From: Gemmatimonadota bacterium
Lineage (GTDB): Bacteria > Gemmatimonadota > Gemmatimonadetes > Gemmatimonadales > GWC2-71-9
Direction of reading: 5' to 3'
Assembly: GCA_016713785.1 (NCBI GenBank)
Contig: JADJOM010000003.1
Span: forward strand, 1,011,501-1,075,500
DNA: 64,000 nt
A program made the translations under genes and the position numbers. The notes below the pieces were generated by a model. That model searched no databases. It worked only from the letters and a program-made list of their open reading frames with translations, and was not told where the DNA came from. This document shows, piece after piece, positions 53,239 through 61,223 of this stretch; position 1 is the first letter of the stretch; each line of letters starts with the position of its first letter.

Positions 53239-54692
53239 CAGCTCGCCCCGAGCCCGAGGACGATGGCCCGCTCGTCAAACGGCACCTTCTCGGTCCCGAT
53301 CACCTGGTAGGTCTCGTGCCCCTTGCCCGCGAGGAGGATGGTGTCGCCGGCCGTGGCCGCCTCGAGCGCCGTGGCGATCGCCTGCCGGCGATCGGCGACC
53401 CGCTGGTGGGGCGCCGCCCCCATGCCCTGCTCCACGTCGTCGATGATCCGCTCCGGGTCCTCGGTGCGCGGGTTGTCCGACGTCACGATGGCCAGGTCGG
53501 CGAGCGAGGTGGCGATCCGGCCCATCACCGGCCGCTTGCCCCGGTCCCGGTCGCCCCCGCAGCCGAACACGACGAGCAGGCGCCCCGGGGTCAGCGGCCG
53601 CAGCGCGGCCAGGGCCCGCTCCAGCGCGTCCGGGGTGTGGGCGTAGTCGCGCAACACTACCGCGGGCCGCTCGGCCAGTCGCTCCATCCGCCCCGGCACC
53701 TGCGGCGCCAGGGTCAGCCGCTCGGCCACCGCGTGCGGATCGAGCCCCAGGCCGATCCCCACCCCCGCCGCGGCGAGGGCGTTGGCCACGTTGAATTCGC
53801 CCAGCAGCGGCAATGCCACCTCCGCCGCACCACCGGGCGTCACCAGTCGGAACCGGCTGCCGGCGTTGCCAAGCACGAGCGCGTCCGGATGCACCATGGC
53901 ACGTGGGTCGAGCCCGAAGGTCACTCGCCGTCGGCCGCCGGGCAGCGCCGCCCAGGCCGGATCGTCGGCATTCACCACCTGTACCCCGTCCGGCGCGAGC
54001 AGGCCGTCCAGCCGCAGCTTGGCGGCGAGGTAGGCTTCCATGGTGCCGTGATAGTCCAGGTGATCGCGGGTAAGGTTGGTGAAGACCCCCGCGGCGAAGC
54101 TCAGGCCGTCGAGGCGGCCCTGGTCCAGGCTGTGGGAGCTGGTTTCCATGACCACGCGGGTCACCCCGCGCCGCAGCATGGCGGCGAGGGTGGCCTGGAG
54201 GTCGATCGGTCCCGGCGTGGTCAGCGAGCCCGCGGTGGATTCGACCGCGCGTCCCGCCCCATCGAAGGCGCCCAGGGTCCCGATGCTCCCGGCGTGGCCC
54301 GCGTCGTTGAGCAGGTGCCGCACCAGCGCCGTGGTGGTGGTCTTGCCGTTGGTCCCGGTGATGCCCACCAGCGAGAGGCGGGCCCCCGGGTCGCCGTGCC
54401 AGGCGCGGCCCACCACGAGGGCGGCGCGGCGGCCGTCCTCCACCACCACGCAGGGCACGGTGACGCCGTCTGGCCGCTCCACGATCACGGCCGCCGCCCC
54501 CCGCGCCACGGCGTCGGGCACGAAGCGGTGCCCGTCGGCCTGGGAGCCGCGCACCGCGACGTAGACCATGCCGGGCGCGACCGCGCGACTGTCGGCGGTG
54601 ACGCCCGTGAGGGCCGGCGTGGCGCCGGCGCTGGCCGTGAGCAGGCCGGCACGCCGCAGGGCCGCCTCGAGGGCCGGAAGGGTCTGGCTCAT
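53238..54692 (-). CDS. murE: UDP-MurNAc-dipeptide meso-diaminopimelate ligase
   Basis: Adds the third amino acid of the stem peptide. The 484-residue ligase has GVTADSRAVAPGMVYVAVRG, the ATP loop VGITGTNGKTTTTALVRHLL, VMETSSHSLDQGRLDGL, and the C-terminal TSDNPRTEDPERIIDDVE. The DNPR motif in the last is the known marker of meso-diaminopimelate specificity, so a diaminopimelate-type wall is expected. It starts with ATG and ends one base into murF. Confidence 0.95.
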   Translation of the reverse strand: MSQTLPALEAALRRAGLLTASAGATPALTGVTADSRAVAPGMVYVAVRGSQADGHRFVPDAVARGAAAVIVERPDGVTVPCVVVEDGRRAALVVGRAWHGDPGARLSLVGITGTNGKTTTTALVRHLLNDAGHAGSIGTLGAFDGAGRAVESTAGSLTTPGPIDLQATLAAMLRRGVTRVVMETSSHSLDQGRLDGLSFAAGVFTNLTRDHLDYHGTMEAYLAAKLRLDGLLAPDGVQVVNADDPAWAALPGGRRRVTFGLDPRAMVHPDALVLGNAGSRFRLVTPGGAAEVALPLLGEFNVANALAAAGVGIGLGLDPHAVAERLTLAPQVPGRMERLAERPAVVLRDYAHTPDALERALAALRPLTPGRLLVVFGCGGDRDRGKRPVMGRIATSLADLAIVTSDNPRTEDPERIIDDVEQGMGAAPHQRVADRRQAIATALEAATAGDTILLAGKGHETYQVIGTEKVPFDERAIVLGLGAS

Positions 54693-54693
54693 C

Positions 54694-56664
54694 TCACTCC
54701 GCCCACAGGGTCACGGTCTTGCCGAAGCCAAGCGAATCCCCCGCGGCCGGCGTGGTCCGGCGCACCCGTCCGGAGCCATGCACCGCCACCTGGAACCCGC
54801 GCCGGAGCATGGTGTTCGCCGCCTTGCGCAGGGTGACACCGGCCACGTTGGGCACGGCGCGGCGGCCCGGACGGCTCGCGGTGTCCGCCACGAAGGGCAG
54901 CGCGTAGACCGCTTCGGCCTCGTGCGCGGCGGTGTCGGTCGGGGTCTCGGGGGCCGCCTCCACGGGCGTGGCGGGACCGGCCAGCCGGCGCCGGTCGATG
55001 GCGCTGCGGCGCGAGGCGAGCGCCTCCTCGAGGATGGCCCGGGTGGTGGGCGCAGCCGTCGTGCCGCCGTAGTACCGGGCGCCGCGGGGGTCATCGAGCT
55101 TGACCACCATCGCGAGCTGGGGATCGGCCGCCGGCCAGATGGCCGCGAACGACGCGGTGTAGTGCCCATCCTGGTACTTGCCGCCATCGAACCGGATGGC
55201 GGTGCCGGTCTTGCCGGCGATCGGATAGTTGGCCAGCTGCGCCGATTCCGCGCTGCCGCCATCCCCCACCACCAGCTGGAGGTACCGTCGCAGGGTGGCC
55301 GCCACCTCCGGCGCGACAGCCCGCCGCACCGGCTCCGCCCGGTGGCGGTACAGGACCGCGCCGTCCGGTGCCCGTACCTCGCGCACCAGGGTGGGCGTGA
55401 GGAGGATGCCGTCGTTGGCGATGGCGCCATAGGCGGCGGCCAGCTGCACCGAGGTCACGTTGAAGGCGTAGCCCATGGCCACGCTGGCCTTCCCGTAGGC
55501 GTCCCACTGGTGGGGCATGCGGAGGAACCCGCGGGCCTCCGAGGGGAACTCCACCCCGCTCGGGCTGCCGAAGCCGAACGCGCGGAGCGCGTCGAACTGC
55601 TGGGCCGGCGTGAGCCGCTCGGCGAACTTCCCCATGCCGATGTTGCTGGAGTACTTGATCGCCTCGGCGAGGGTGACGCTGCCGGTGATCTTGTGCGCGT
55701 CGTGGATCTGGCGGGTGTCCCCGCGGGAGTTCACCGGGAAGGTCCAGACCCCGTTCTCCGCGAACACGGCGTCGGTCGAGTCCACCTTGTCCAGGGCCAG
55801 CAGCGCACCGGCGGTGAACAGCTTCGCCGTGGACCCGGGCTCGAAGGGATCGGTGAAGAACGAGGCGCGGTTCACCACCGTGCGCTCGCCGTCCCGCCAG
55901 CGCGCGGCCAGGGCCAGCAGCTCCCCGGTCCGCGGGTCGAGGATCACCACGTCGCCGCCACGGGCCTCGTACTCCGCCACCGCCTCCTCCAGCGCCCGCT
56001 CGGCGATCTCCTGCAGCTCGGCGTCGATGGTCAGGTAGATGTCGCGCCCCGGCACCGGCTCCCGCTCCACCCGCGACGGCGAGACGTACCGCCGGCCCCG
56101 GGTGTCCTTGAGCACCACGGCCTCCCCGGGTGTGCCGGCCAGCGCGGCCTCGAGCGCCAGTTCCAGCCCGCTCGCCCCGCGACCACTGTCCGGGGTGAGC
56201 GAGCCGATGACCGCGCGGGCCAGCGGGCCGGCCGGGTAGTGGCGCTGGTACTCGCCGTCGAGGTAGACCCCGCGGAGGGCGCGCAGGTCCTGCACCTGCA
56301 GGCCGTTGTAGGGCCCCGGATACGACACCCACTTCCGGGTGGCGAGATCGCGCTGCACCCGGGCCAGCGGCAGGTCCAGGGCCTTCGCGATGGTGCGGGC
56401 ATCCCGGGCCGCGCCACGCAACTCGTTGGGCGCGATCCCGACCTCGAAGTACTCCTGGGTGACGGCCAGCGCCTCGCCGTTGCGGTCGTAGATGCCCCCC
56501 CGGCTCGCGGGCAGGACCACCCGGGCCTTCCGGGTGAGGTCCGCCTTCTCCCGCCAGTCGGCGCCCTCGACCAGCTGCAGCTGCCCGGCGCGTGCCAGCA
56601 CCCCCAGGGCCCCGAGCAGGAGCCCGGCCTGGAGCAGCCCGATCCGCGCGGTGGGCTTGGCCAT
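54694..56664 (-). CDS. ftsI: Division transpeptidase FtsI (PBP3-type) with PASTA domain
   Basis: A class B penicillin-binding protein that cross-links septal peptidoglycan. The 656-residue protein has an N-terminal membrane helix (GLLQAGLLLGALGVLARAG, about 9-27) and a pedestal domain. The transpeptidase domain follows, with STAK at 278-281, SSN at 339-341 and GKTGTA near 478. A final PASTA domain (about 590-656: VPNVAGVTLRKAANTMLRRG) follows an Ala/Pro/Thr linker. PASTA on a division PBP is common in Gram-positives and found in some other phyla. It starts with ATG, two bases after the ftsL stop region. Confidence 0.94.
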   Translation of the reverse strand: MAKPTARIGLLQAGLLLGALGVLARAGQLQLVEGADWREKADLTRKARVVLPASRGGIYDRNGEALAVTQEYFEVGIAPNELRGAARDARTIAKALDLPLARVQRDLATRKWVSYPGPYNGLQVQDLRALRGVYLDGEYQRHYPAGPLARAVIGSLTPDSGRGASGLELALEAALAGTPGEAVVLKDTRGRRYVSPSRVEREPVPGRDIYLTIDAELQEIAERALEEAVAEYEARGGDVVILDPRTGELLALAARWRDGERTVVNRASFFTDPFEPGSTAKLFTAGALLALDKVDSTDAVFAENGVWTFPVNSRGDTRQIHDAHKITGSVTLAEAIKYSSNIGMGKFAERLTPAQQFDALRAFGFGSPSGVEFPSEARGFLRMPHQWDAYGKASVAMGYAFNVTSVQLAAAYGAIANDGILLTPTLVREVRAPDGAVLYRHRAEPVRRAVAPEVAATLRRYLQLVVGDGGSAESAQLANYPIAGKTGTAIRFDGGKYQDGHYTASFAAIWPAADPQLAMVVKLDDPRGARYYGGTTAAPTTRAILEEALASRRSAIDRRRLAGPATPVEAAPETPTDTAAHEAEAVYALPFVADTASRPGRRAVPNVAGVTLRKAANTMLRRGFQVAVHGSGRVRRTTPAAGDSLGFGKTVTLWAE

Positions 56665-56667
56665 GGC

Positions 56668-57015
56668 TCAGCGAGGGGCGCGGCCGAGCCGCAGCACCAC
56701 GAACTCGCCATTCCCCGGCTGGTGCAGGCCCAGCTCCGCCGCGGCCCGCTCGCCGAGGACGCGCCGGCTGGTGGCCAGGCGGATCTCGCGCTGGAGCGCG
56801 GCGTGTTCGGCTTCCAGGGCGGTGCGCCGGTCGCGCAGGCGCCCGTATTCCCCGGCCAGCTCCACGCCGGCGGCCTGGCGGGCGTTCACGGCCACGGCCA
56901 CGCCGAGGAACACCACCAGCCACAGCATGACCCAGTGGCGGCCCCTAAACTTCGATTGTCCGGAAGGTGCGGAGGGTGGCACTTCGGGCCCTCGGGTTGT
57001 GTTGCGCTTCGGCAT
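56668..57015 (-). CDS. ftsL: FtsL-type division protein
   Basis: A short bitopic protein of 115 residues. An N-terminal Pro/Ser/Arg-rich stretch precedes one membrane helix (MLWLVVFLGVAVAVNARQ, about 30-47) and a coiled coil (GRLRDRRTALEAEHAALQRE, then RLATSRR, about 58-85). This matches FtsL in topology and position (after rsmH, before ftsI). From the ATG at 57015 it overlaps rsmH by 71 bases. An internal ATG (56928) would remove the overlap but cut the helix close to the N-terminus. Sequence conservation is low in this family, so the call is mainly contextual. Confidence 0.82.
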   Translation of the reverse strand: MPKRNTTRGPEVPPSAPSGQSKFRGRHWVMLWLVVFLGVAVAVNARQAAGVELAGEYGRLRDRRTALEAEHAALQREIRLATSRRVLGERAAAELGLHQPGNGEFVVLRLGRAPR

Positions 57016-57865
57016 CAGAGGGGTAGACCGGCTTGCGCGGCTCGAGCCGCCCGAGCGGCCGCCCGCGGCAGGTGCAGACGGGCTGCTCCACCGGACAGAC
57101 GCACGTGCGCGCCCACTCCTGGAAGCTGTGCTTCACGATCCGGTCCTCGCCCGAATGATAACTGATCACGGCGATTCGCCCACCCGGGACCAGGGCATCG
57201 CGCATCGCGGGCAGCGCCCGGGCCAGGCCACCCAGCTCGTCATTGACCGCGATCCGGACCGCCTGGAACAGGCGGGCGAAATCCGGCGGGCCACTCCGGG
57301 GGCCGAGCACCGCCCGGATGGCATTGACCAGCTCGTCGCTGGTGGCGAACGGCGCGGTGCCCCGGCGCCGCACGATCTCGCGCGCCAGCCGCCCCGCCTG
57401 GCGCTCGTCGCCATACTCCCGGAAGATCCGCCGGAGTTCCTCGGCATCGGCGGTGTTGAGCAGGTCGGCCGCCGTCGCCGCGTCGTCCCCCATCCGCATG
57501 TCGAGCGGTGCGCCGGGACGAAAGGTGAATCCGCGGGCCTCGTCATCGAGCTGGGGCGAGGACACGCCGAGGTCGAGGAGGATGACGTCCGGCGCGAAGC
57601 GCCCGATGGCCTCGAGCGCGGCGTCCGACGCATACGGCGCCTCGAGGTAGGTGATTCCCTCCTCGCCGAGCCGGGCCCGGGCCGCGGCGATGGCGCGGGG
57701 ATCCCGGTCGATGCCGAGCACCGCGGCGCCCGCGGCCCAGAAGAGCGACGCATGGCCTCCTCCCCCGAGCGTGGCGTCCACCACACGACGGGCACCTCGG
57801 GCCCGCTCGGCGATCTCGGCCGCGAGCACCGGCTGGTGGGCAAAGGGCACGGCGGGCGGAGTCAC
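56945..57865 (-). CDS. rsmH: 16S rRNA (cytosine-1402-N4) methyltransferase
   Basis: Methylates C1402 in the 16S rRNA P-site. The 306-residue protein has HQPVLAAEIAERARGARRVV, the SAM loop VDATLGGGGHASLFW, LLDLGVSSPQLDDEARGFTF, VISYHSGEDRIVKHSFQEWA, and a C-terminal RTCVCPVEQPVCTCRGRPLG. No ATG is available; I use the GTG at 57865, preceded by GAGG, over a GTG at 57895 that begins inside a hairpin. It heads the division and wall cluster; mraZ, usually in front, is absent. Confidence 0.93.
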   Translation of the reverse strand: MTPPAVPFAHQPVLAAEIAERARGARRVVDATLGGGGHASLFWAAGAAVLGIDRDPRAIAAARARLGEEGITYLEAPYASDAALEAIGRFAPDVILLDLGVSSPQLDDEARGFTFRPGAPLDMRMGDDAATAADLLNTADAEELRRIFREYGDERQAGRLAREIVRRRGTAPFATSDELVNAIRAVLGPRSGPPDFARLFQAVRIAVNDELGGLARALPAMRDALVPGGRIAVISYHSGEDRIVKHSFQEWARTCVCPVEQPVCTCRGRPLGRLEPRKPVYPSDAEAQHNPRARSATLRTFRTIEV

Positions 57866-57896
57866 GATGCGGGCCTCGGGCGGCGGGAAACGCACA

Positions 57897-57924
57897 CACC
57901 CCGTCCGGCGGACCGGACGGGGTG
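57897..57924 (-). terminator. Perfect GC-rich hairpin between tRNA-Asp and rsmH
   Basis: A 12-base perfect stem (57897-57908 with 57913-57924) and four-base loop lie 18 bases past the tRNA-Asp 3' end and just before rsmH. A weak run (GTGTGCGTTT) follows on the coding strand instead of a U-tract. It probably ends the tRNA transcript, or acts in the rsmH leader. Confidence 0.6.
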
Positions 57925-57941
57925 CGTGGCCAACATGGGAC

Positions 57942-58015
57942 GGGGCTGACGGGGCTCGAACCCGCGACCTCCGCAGTGACAGTGCGGCGCTCTAACCAAG
58001 CTGAGCTACAGCCCC
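57942..58015 (-). tRNA. tRNA-Asp (anticodon GTC)
   Basis: A 74-base cloverleaf on the minus strand with a perfect 7-base acceptor stem (GGGGCTG with CAGCCCC). The anticodon stem is CCGCA/TGCGG with loop CTGTCAC, giving GTC at 34-36; the T-loop is GTTCGAG. No CCA is encoded. It lies between a predicted terminator upstream and another downstream, so it appears to be its own unit. Confidence 0.96.
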
Positions 58016-58033
58016 ATGGTGCGGCGGCGCGAG

Positions 58034-58039
58034 AATATA
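58034..58039 (-). promoter_or_regulatory. Candidate -10 box for tRNA-Asp
   Basis: TATATT on the minus strand lies 18 bases before the tRNA 5' end, five of six to the consensus, inside the most AT-rich bit of an otherwise GC-rich gap. No good -35 hexamer is visible at the right spacing, since that place is occupied by the loop of the preceding hairpin. Confidence 0.4.
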
Positions 58040-58045
58040 GGCAGG

Positions 58046-58072
58046 GGGTGCCCCCGATGGTAGGGGGCACCC
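58046..58072 (-). terminator. GC-rich hairpin after the exported TPR-like gene
   Basis: A 10-base perfect stem (58046-58055 with 58063-58072) and seven-base loop start 14 bases past the stop at 58086. It has no U-tract. The position fits the end of the upstream gene's transcript, just before the tRNA-Asp promoter. Confidence 0.6.
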
Positions 58073-58085
58073 TCCGCCTGCGCGC

Positions 58086-59822
58086 CTACTTGCAGTAGAC
58101 CCGGACCATCGAGGCGGTCCGCGGCTTGAGGGTCGGCAGGTACCCCTTGAGCTGCTCGTAGGTCCCGCGCTGGCTGGCCCCGGCGCCGTCGATGTACGGG
58201 GCGCCGAGCGCGAGCGCCTGCTCGCCTTCGGCGGTCATGGCCTCCACCTGACGGGCCAGGTCGCAGGACTTCTGGGTCTCCGCCTCCTTGTCGGTGGCGA
58301 TGATCCGGTTCACCAGGGCCAGGCCCAGGAAGTAGTTCGCGATGGGCGCGTAGCGCCCCTGGGGGTTGGCCAGGGCGATGACCTTCCGGAAGCCGTCCGT
58401 GGCGGCCACCCAGTCGGGCGGGGTCTGCTGGATCAGCGGCAGTGTGCCGTTGAGCAGCAGCCCGCTGGCGCCTTCCTTGGACGCGGCATCGCCGTGCGCC
58501 GAAGCGAACTCGATGAAGGGCAGCGCCTGCGGGAACTGCTTGAGGTCCTGCCGGGCCTTGGCCTCCTGGAGGGCGGCGCCGACGGCCGAGGCGGTGTCGA
58601 GCTTGACCAGCAGATTGAGCGTGCCGAGCAGGCTGTCGGACAGCCCGACCTGCGAGTACGCCCCGGCCACCTGCTGCAGCAGCTTGAGGTTGTCGGGGTA
58701 GCGCCGCACCGCCGCCGCCGACCAGCGCACCAGGCGCACGGTGTCGGGCTGCACGCTCGCGGTGGCCAGGTACTTGGCGTAGAAGGTGGTGTCGGCACGG
58801 GTCGAGTCGAGCGCGAGGATCTGCTCCAGGTCGTCGAGCGCGCCGCTGTAGTTCTCACGGAAGATGCGCGCGTTGGCGCGCAGGTCGAGCATGTCGACAT
58901 TGCTCGGGTCGAGCTTGAGGCCGTCGTCGGCCACCTGCTCCGCCTCCGCCACCCGGCCGTACGACAAGAGCTTCTTGAACACCAGGTCGCGCAGCGGCTG
59001 GTTGGTCGGCGCGATCACCAGCATCTGCCGCAGCGCCGCCACCGTGTTGCCGGTGTCGGCGGTGGCCTCGTAGCCGGCCGCGAGGAAGGTCCAGGCGTTG
59101 AGGCTGAGCGGGTCGCCCTTCACCGCGGTGCCGAAGAAGCCCATGGCCTCCGCGCTGTCGGCCCGCTTCCCGCGCGCCAGCGCGAGCTGGCCCAGGCAGA
59201 GGTTAGCCAGCCCGTGATTCGGCACCACCGCGATCGCCTTCCGCGCCGCCTGCGCGGCCTTCTCGGGCGCCGACTTGGCCTGGTCCACGCAGGCCTTGGC
59301 GTCTGCCCACGTCTTGAGGACGGGCTGGAAGCCCTCGGCGGCCTTGGCACCCACCTCGGGCAATGCCTGGCCGGCGCCCTGCGTCAGGACCACGACGTTG
59401 CCGGCTTCATCATTGAGGCCTGCGAGCCGCGCCGTCACCGTGAACTTCCCGCCGGCATCGCGGGTCAGGGTGGCGACGATCATCGCGCGCGCGGTCAGCG
59501 ACTGGGCCAGGCTCCGCAGCGGGAGCGCGGAGAGGATGGCGTCCTTGGGGTACCCGTACTGCAGCAGCGCGTCGTTCATCTCGGTCCGGGTGAGCACCCG
59601 GAACTGGCTGCCGACGAGCTTCTCCATCCGGGTCCGCATCCCGTCACCGATCGTCACCGACGGGACGGAATCCTGCGCACTGAAGGAGTGGGGATTCCCG
59701 ACCAGCATGCGCGTCGCCGCCGGGCCGGCCGGGGCGTTGCGGGGTCGCGTGGGGATCTGTGCCGACAGGGCCGTGGCGCCGGCCAGCAGCAGACTCAAGG
59801 TGAACGGACGGACCAGGCGCAT
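58086..59822 (-). CDS. Exported TPR-like repeat protein
   Basis: A 578-residue protein with a signal peptide (MRLVRPFTLSLLLAGATALSA, cut near SAQ), a leading domain (about 30-165), and then TPR-like helical repeats to the end. Examples are RKAIAVVPNHGLANLCLGQL, NAWTFLAAGYEATADTGNTV and LDPSNVDMLDLRANARIFRE. It is probably a periplasmic scaffold or an outer-membrane-associated protein; no catalytic motif is seen. The ATG at 59822 has GGAGAG six bases upstream; an ATG 15 bases further out is less well placed. It stands between two tRNA genes, apparently as a single-gene unit. Confidence 0.8.
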   Translation of the reverse strand: MRLVRPFTLSLLLAGATALSAQIPTRPRNAPAGPAATRMLVGNPHSFSAQDSVPSVTIGDGMRTRMEKLVGSQFRVLTRTEMNDALLQYGYPKDAILSALPLRSLAQSLTARAMIVATLTRDAGGKFTVTARLAGLNDEAGNVVVLTQGAGQALPEVGAKAAEGFQPVLKTWADAKACVDQAKSAPEKAAQAARKAIAVVPNHGLANLCLGQLALARGKRADSAEAMGFFGTAVKGDPLSLNAWTFLAAGYEATADTGNTVAALRQMLVIAPTNQPLRDLVFKKLLSYGRVAEAEQVADDGLKLDPSNVDMLDLRANARIFRENYSGALDDLEQILALDSTRADTTFYAKYLATASVQPDTVRLVRWSAAAVRRYPDNLKLLQQVAGAYSQVGLSDSLLGTLNLLVKLDTASAVGAALQEAKARQDLKQFPQALPFIEFASAHGDAASKEGASGLLLNGTLPLIQQTPPDWVAATDGFRKVIALANPQGRYAPIANYFLGLALVNRIIATDKEAETQKSCDLARQVEAMTAEGEQALALGAPYIDGAGASQRGTYEQLKGYLPTLKPRTASMVRVYCK

Positions 59823-59901
59823 CGGAACGCTCTCCACGGAAGAGGGACTCCGGCATGCAATGCAACCGGCGTACCGGACGGCGATTCAAGACCTGCGGCA
59901 T

Positions 59902-59975
59902 GGGCGAAGAGGGATTCGAACCCCCGACATCCTGCGTGTAAGGCAGGCGCTCTGGACCAGCTGAGCTATTCGCCC
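59902..59975 (-). tRNA. tRNA-Val (anticodon TAC)
   Basis: A 74-base cloverleaf on the minus strand with a perfect acceptor stem (GGGCGAA with TTCGCCC). The anticodon stem is CCTGC/GCAGG with loop CTTACAC, giving TAC at 34-36; the T-loop is GTTCGAA. No CCA is encoded. It follows a predicted terminator by 14 bases. No clear promoter is seen in that gap, so it may be read from upstream. Confidence 0.95.
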
Positions 59976-59989
59976 GGAATACACACGCG

Positions 59990-60013
59990 CACGGACCGCG
60001 CGGGCGGTCCGTG
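59990..60013 (-). terminator. Perfect GC-rich hairpin after the small membrane protein gene
   Basis: A 10-base perfect stem (59990-59999 with 60004-60013) and four-base loop lie 29 bases past the stop at 60043. A GCGTGTGTATT tail follows on the coding strand. It closes the run of genes that extends to the right edge of the window. Confidence 0.65.
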
Positions 60014-60042
60014 GCTCCTGCCGCCCGGCGGCGTGGCGCCGC

Positions 60043-60234
60043 CTAGAGCGCGATGCCGAGCGGGAACAGCACGCAGTACCCCAGCACCAGCAACGCCGCC
60101 GCGCCCGTGGTGCCGCCGGCATCCAGCCAGGCGTACCCGGCAATGAGGGAGACGACGGCCGCCGCGATCAGCACCACGTTGCGACGGCCGAAACGCAGCT
60201 GGTGCCCGGGGGCAGCGGACTCGGAACTTGGCAT
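60043..60234 (-). CDS. Small two-helix membrane protein
   Basis: A 63-residue protein with two hydrophobic segments: NVVLIAAAVVSLIAGYAWLD at about 19-38 and AALLVLGYCVLFPLGIAL at about 46-63. A short polar N-terminus with an FGRRN motif precedes them. The FGRRN-helix-GYxxx pattern recalls DUF3098-type small membrane proteins, but the match is by eye only. It follows the peptidase gene by 11 bases and probably belongs to the same unit. A second small hairpin (60027-60043) touches its stop codon. Confidence 0.65.
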   Translation of the reverse strand: MPSSESAAPGHQLRFGRRNVVLIAAAVVSLIAGYAWLDAGGTTGAAALLVLGYCVLFPLGIAL

Positions 60235-60245
60235 GGGGGTTGAGC

Positions 60246-61223
60246 TTACTCCGTCGGGGGCCGCTGGTCAACCGGGACCGTGGGGGTCCCCGAGGCCTCC
60301 CCCCCGCCCTCCGGCGGCTCCGGGGCCACTTCCCACCCGACATTGAGCGCCTCCCGCCGGGGGGCGTCGCGCCGCCGCCGCTCCCACGCCAGGGCCCCGA
60401 GACTCAGCGCGAGAATGGCCCACATGCCGCCGGTCACGATCCACGTCAGCAGGTTGTAGCGCCGCCGGAGGCCCAGCCGCCAGGTCTCCTCGAACCGGTC
60501 CTCATCGAGGCCGGTGGCGCCAAGCAGCGCGGCCCGGAAGTCCTCCCCGGCGGCCAGCCGGTCGAGCAGCGGCGTGAGGCCGCCCGGGGCCGGCCGGCGT
60601 GCGATCTCCTCGAGCGCGGAGGCCGCCAGGGCGTAGGCCAGGTCCGCGCTGGTGGCGGAGCCCCGAAGCATGGCGTCCAGCTCCTGCAGCGTGGGCACCC
60701 GTCCCGCCGCGACGGCCAGGTTGAGGGCCAGGGCGTCGGCGCGATCGAACTCCCCGGCGCCGTAGACCGCGTACCCCTCCTCGAACCACAGGGGGAGGCG
60801 ACCCCGGACCACGTCGCGGAGGACCAGGTGGGCCAGCTCGTGCCGCAGGGTCCGCTCGAGGTCCGGGAGGTCGGCCCGCAGGATCACGGCGCGGGCCCCG
60901 GGGAACGCCACGCCGGCGCCCCACCCCGGTGCCCGGCCCCGGGTGAGCCGGGCCATGGAGGCGGAGTCGTCGGCCAGGACCAGGGTGAATGGCGGTGGTC
61001 GGCGCCGCCCGAGCCCCGGCCACGTGAGGGGCGATTCGGCCCGCTCGGCCAGCAGGACGGCCAGGCCCCGCCGGGCGGGCGAAGCCACCACGGTGACCGA
61101 CCCGACCTGCACCGCGGGCTCCGGGCCCTGCGCGAGGAGCCAGAGGACGCCTAGGAGGCCGTGCGAGGGGGCTCGCCTCCACCCGCCGTGAGGTCCAGCA
61201 TTTCCTTGCAGCGCTTGCCCCAC
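60246..61223 (-). CDS. Exported HExxH metallopeptidase (MA-like)
   Basis: A protein with a signal-like segment (SHGLLGVLWLLAQG), then a zinc-peptidase core TLRHELAHLVLRDVVRG with LPLWFEEGYAVYGAGEFDRA. This is the HExxH plus downstream Glu layout of MA-clan gluzincins. A C-terminal membrane helix follows (LLTWIVTGGMWAILALSLGA, about 270-290), with a polar Pro-rich tail. Substrate is unknown. The start is uncertain: GTG at 61223 keeps the signal but overlaps the TPR gene by 73 bases; GTG at 61112 avoids overlap but loses it. Confidence 0.78.
   Translation of the reverse strand: MGQALQGNAGPHGGWRRAPSHGLLGVLWLLAQGPEPAVQVGSVTVVASPARRGLAVLLAERAESPLTWPGLGRRRPPPFTLVLADDSASMARLTRGRAPGWGAGVAFPGARAVILRADLPDLERTLRHELAHLVLRDVVRGRLPLWFEEGYAVYGAGEFDRADALALNLAVAAGRVPTLQELDAMLRGSATSADLAYALAASALEEIARRPAPGGLTPLLDRLAAGEDFRAALLGATGLDEDRFEETWRLGLRRRYNLLTWIVTGGMWAILALSLGALAWERRRRDAPRREALNVGWEVAPEPPEGGGEASGTPTVPVDQRPPTE

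Noticed and set aside
57942..59975. Genomic island bounded by tRNA-Asp and tRNA-Val
   Set aside because: No integrase, no direct repeats of tRNA 3' ends and no composition change were seen between them.
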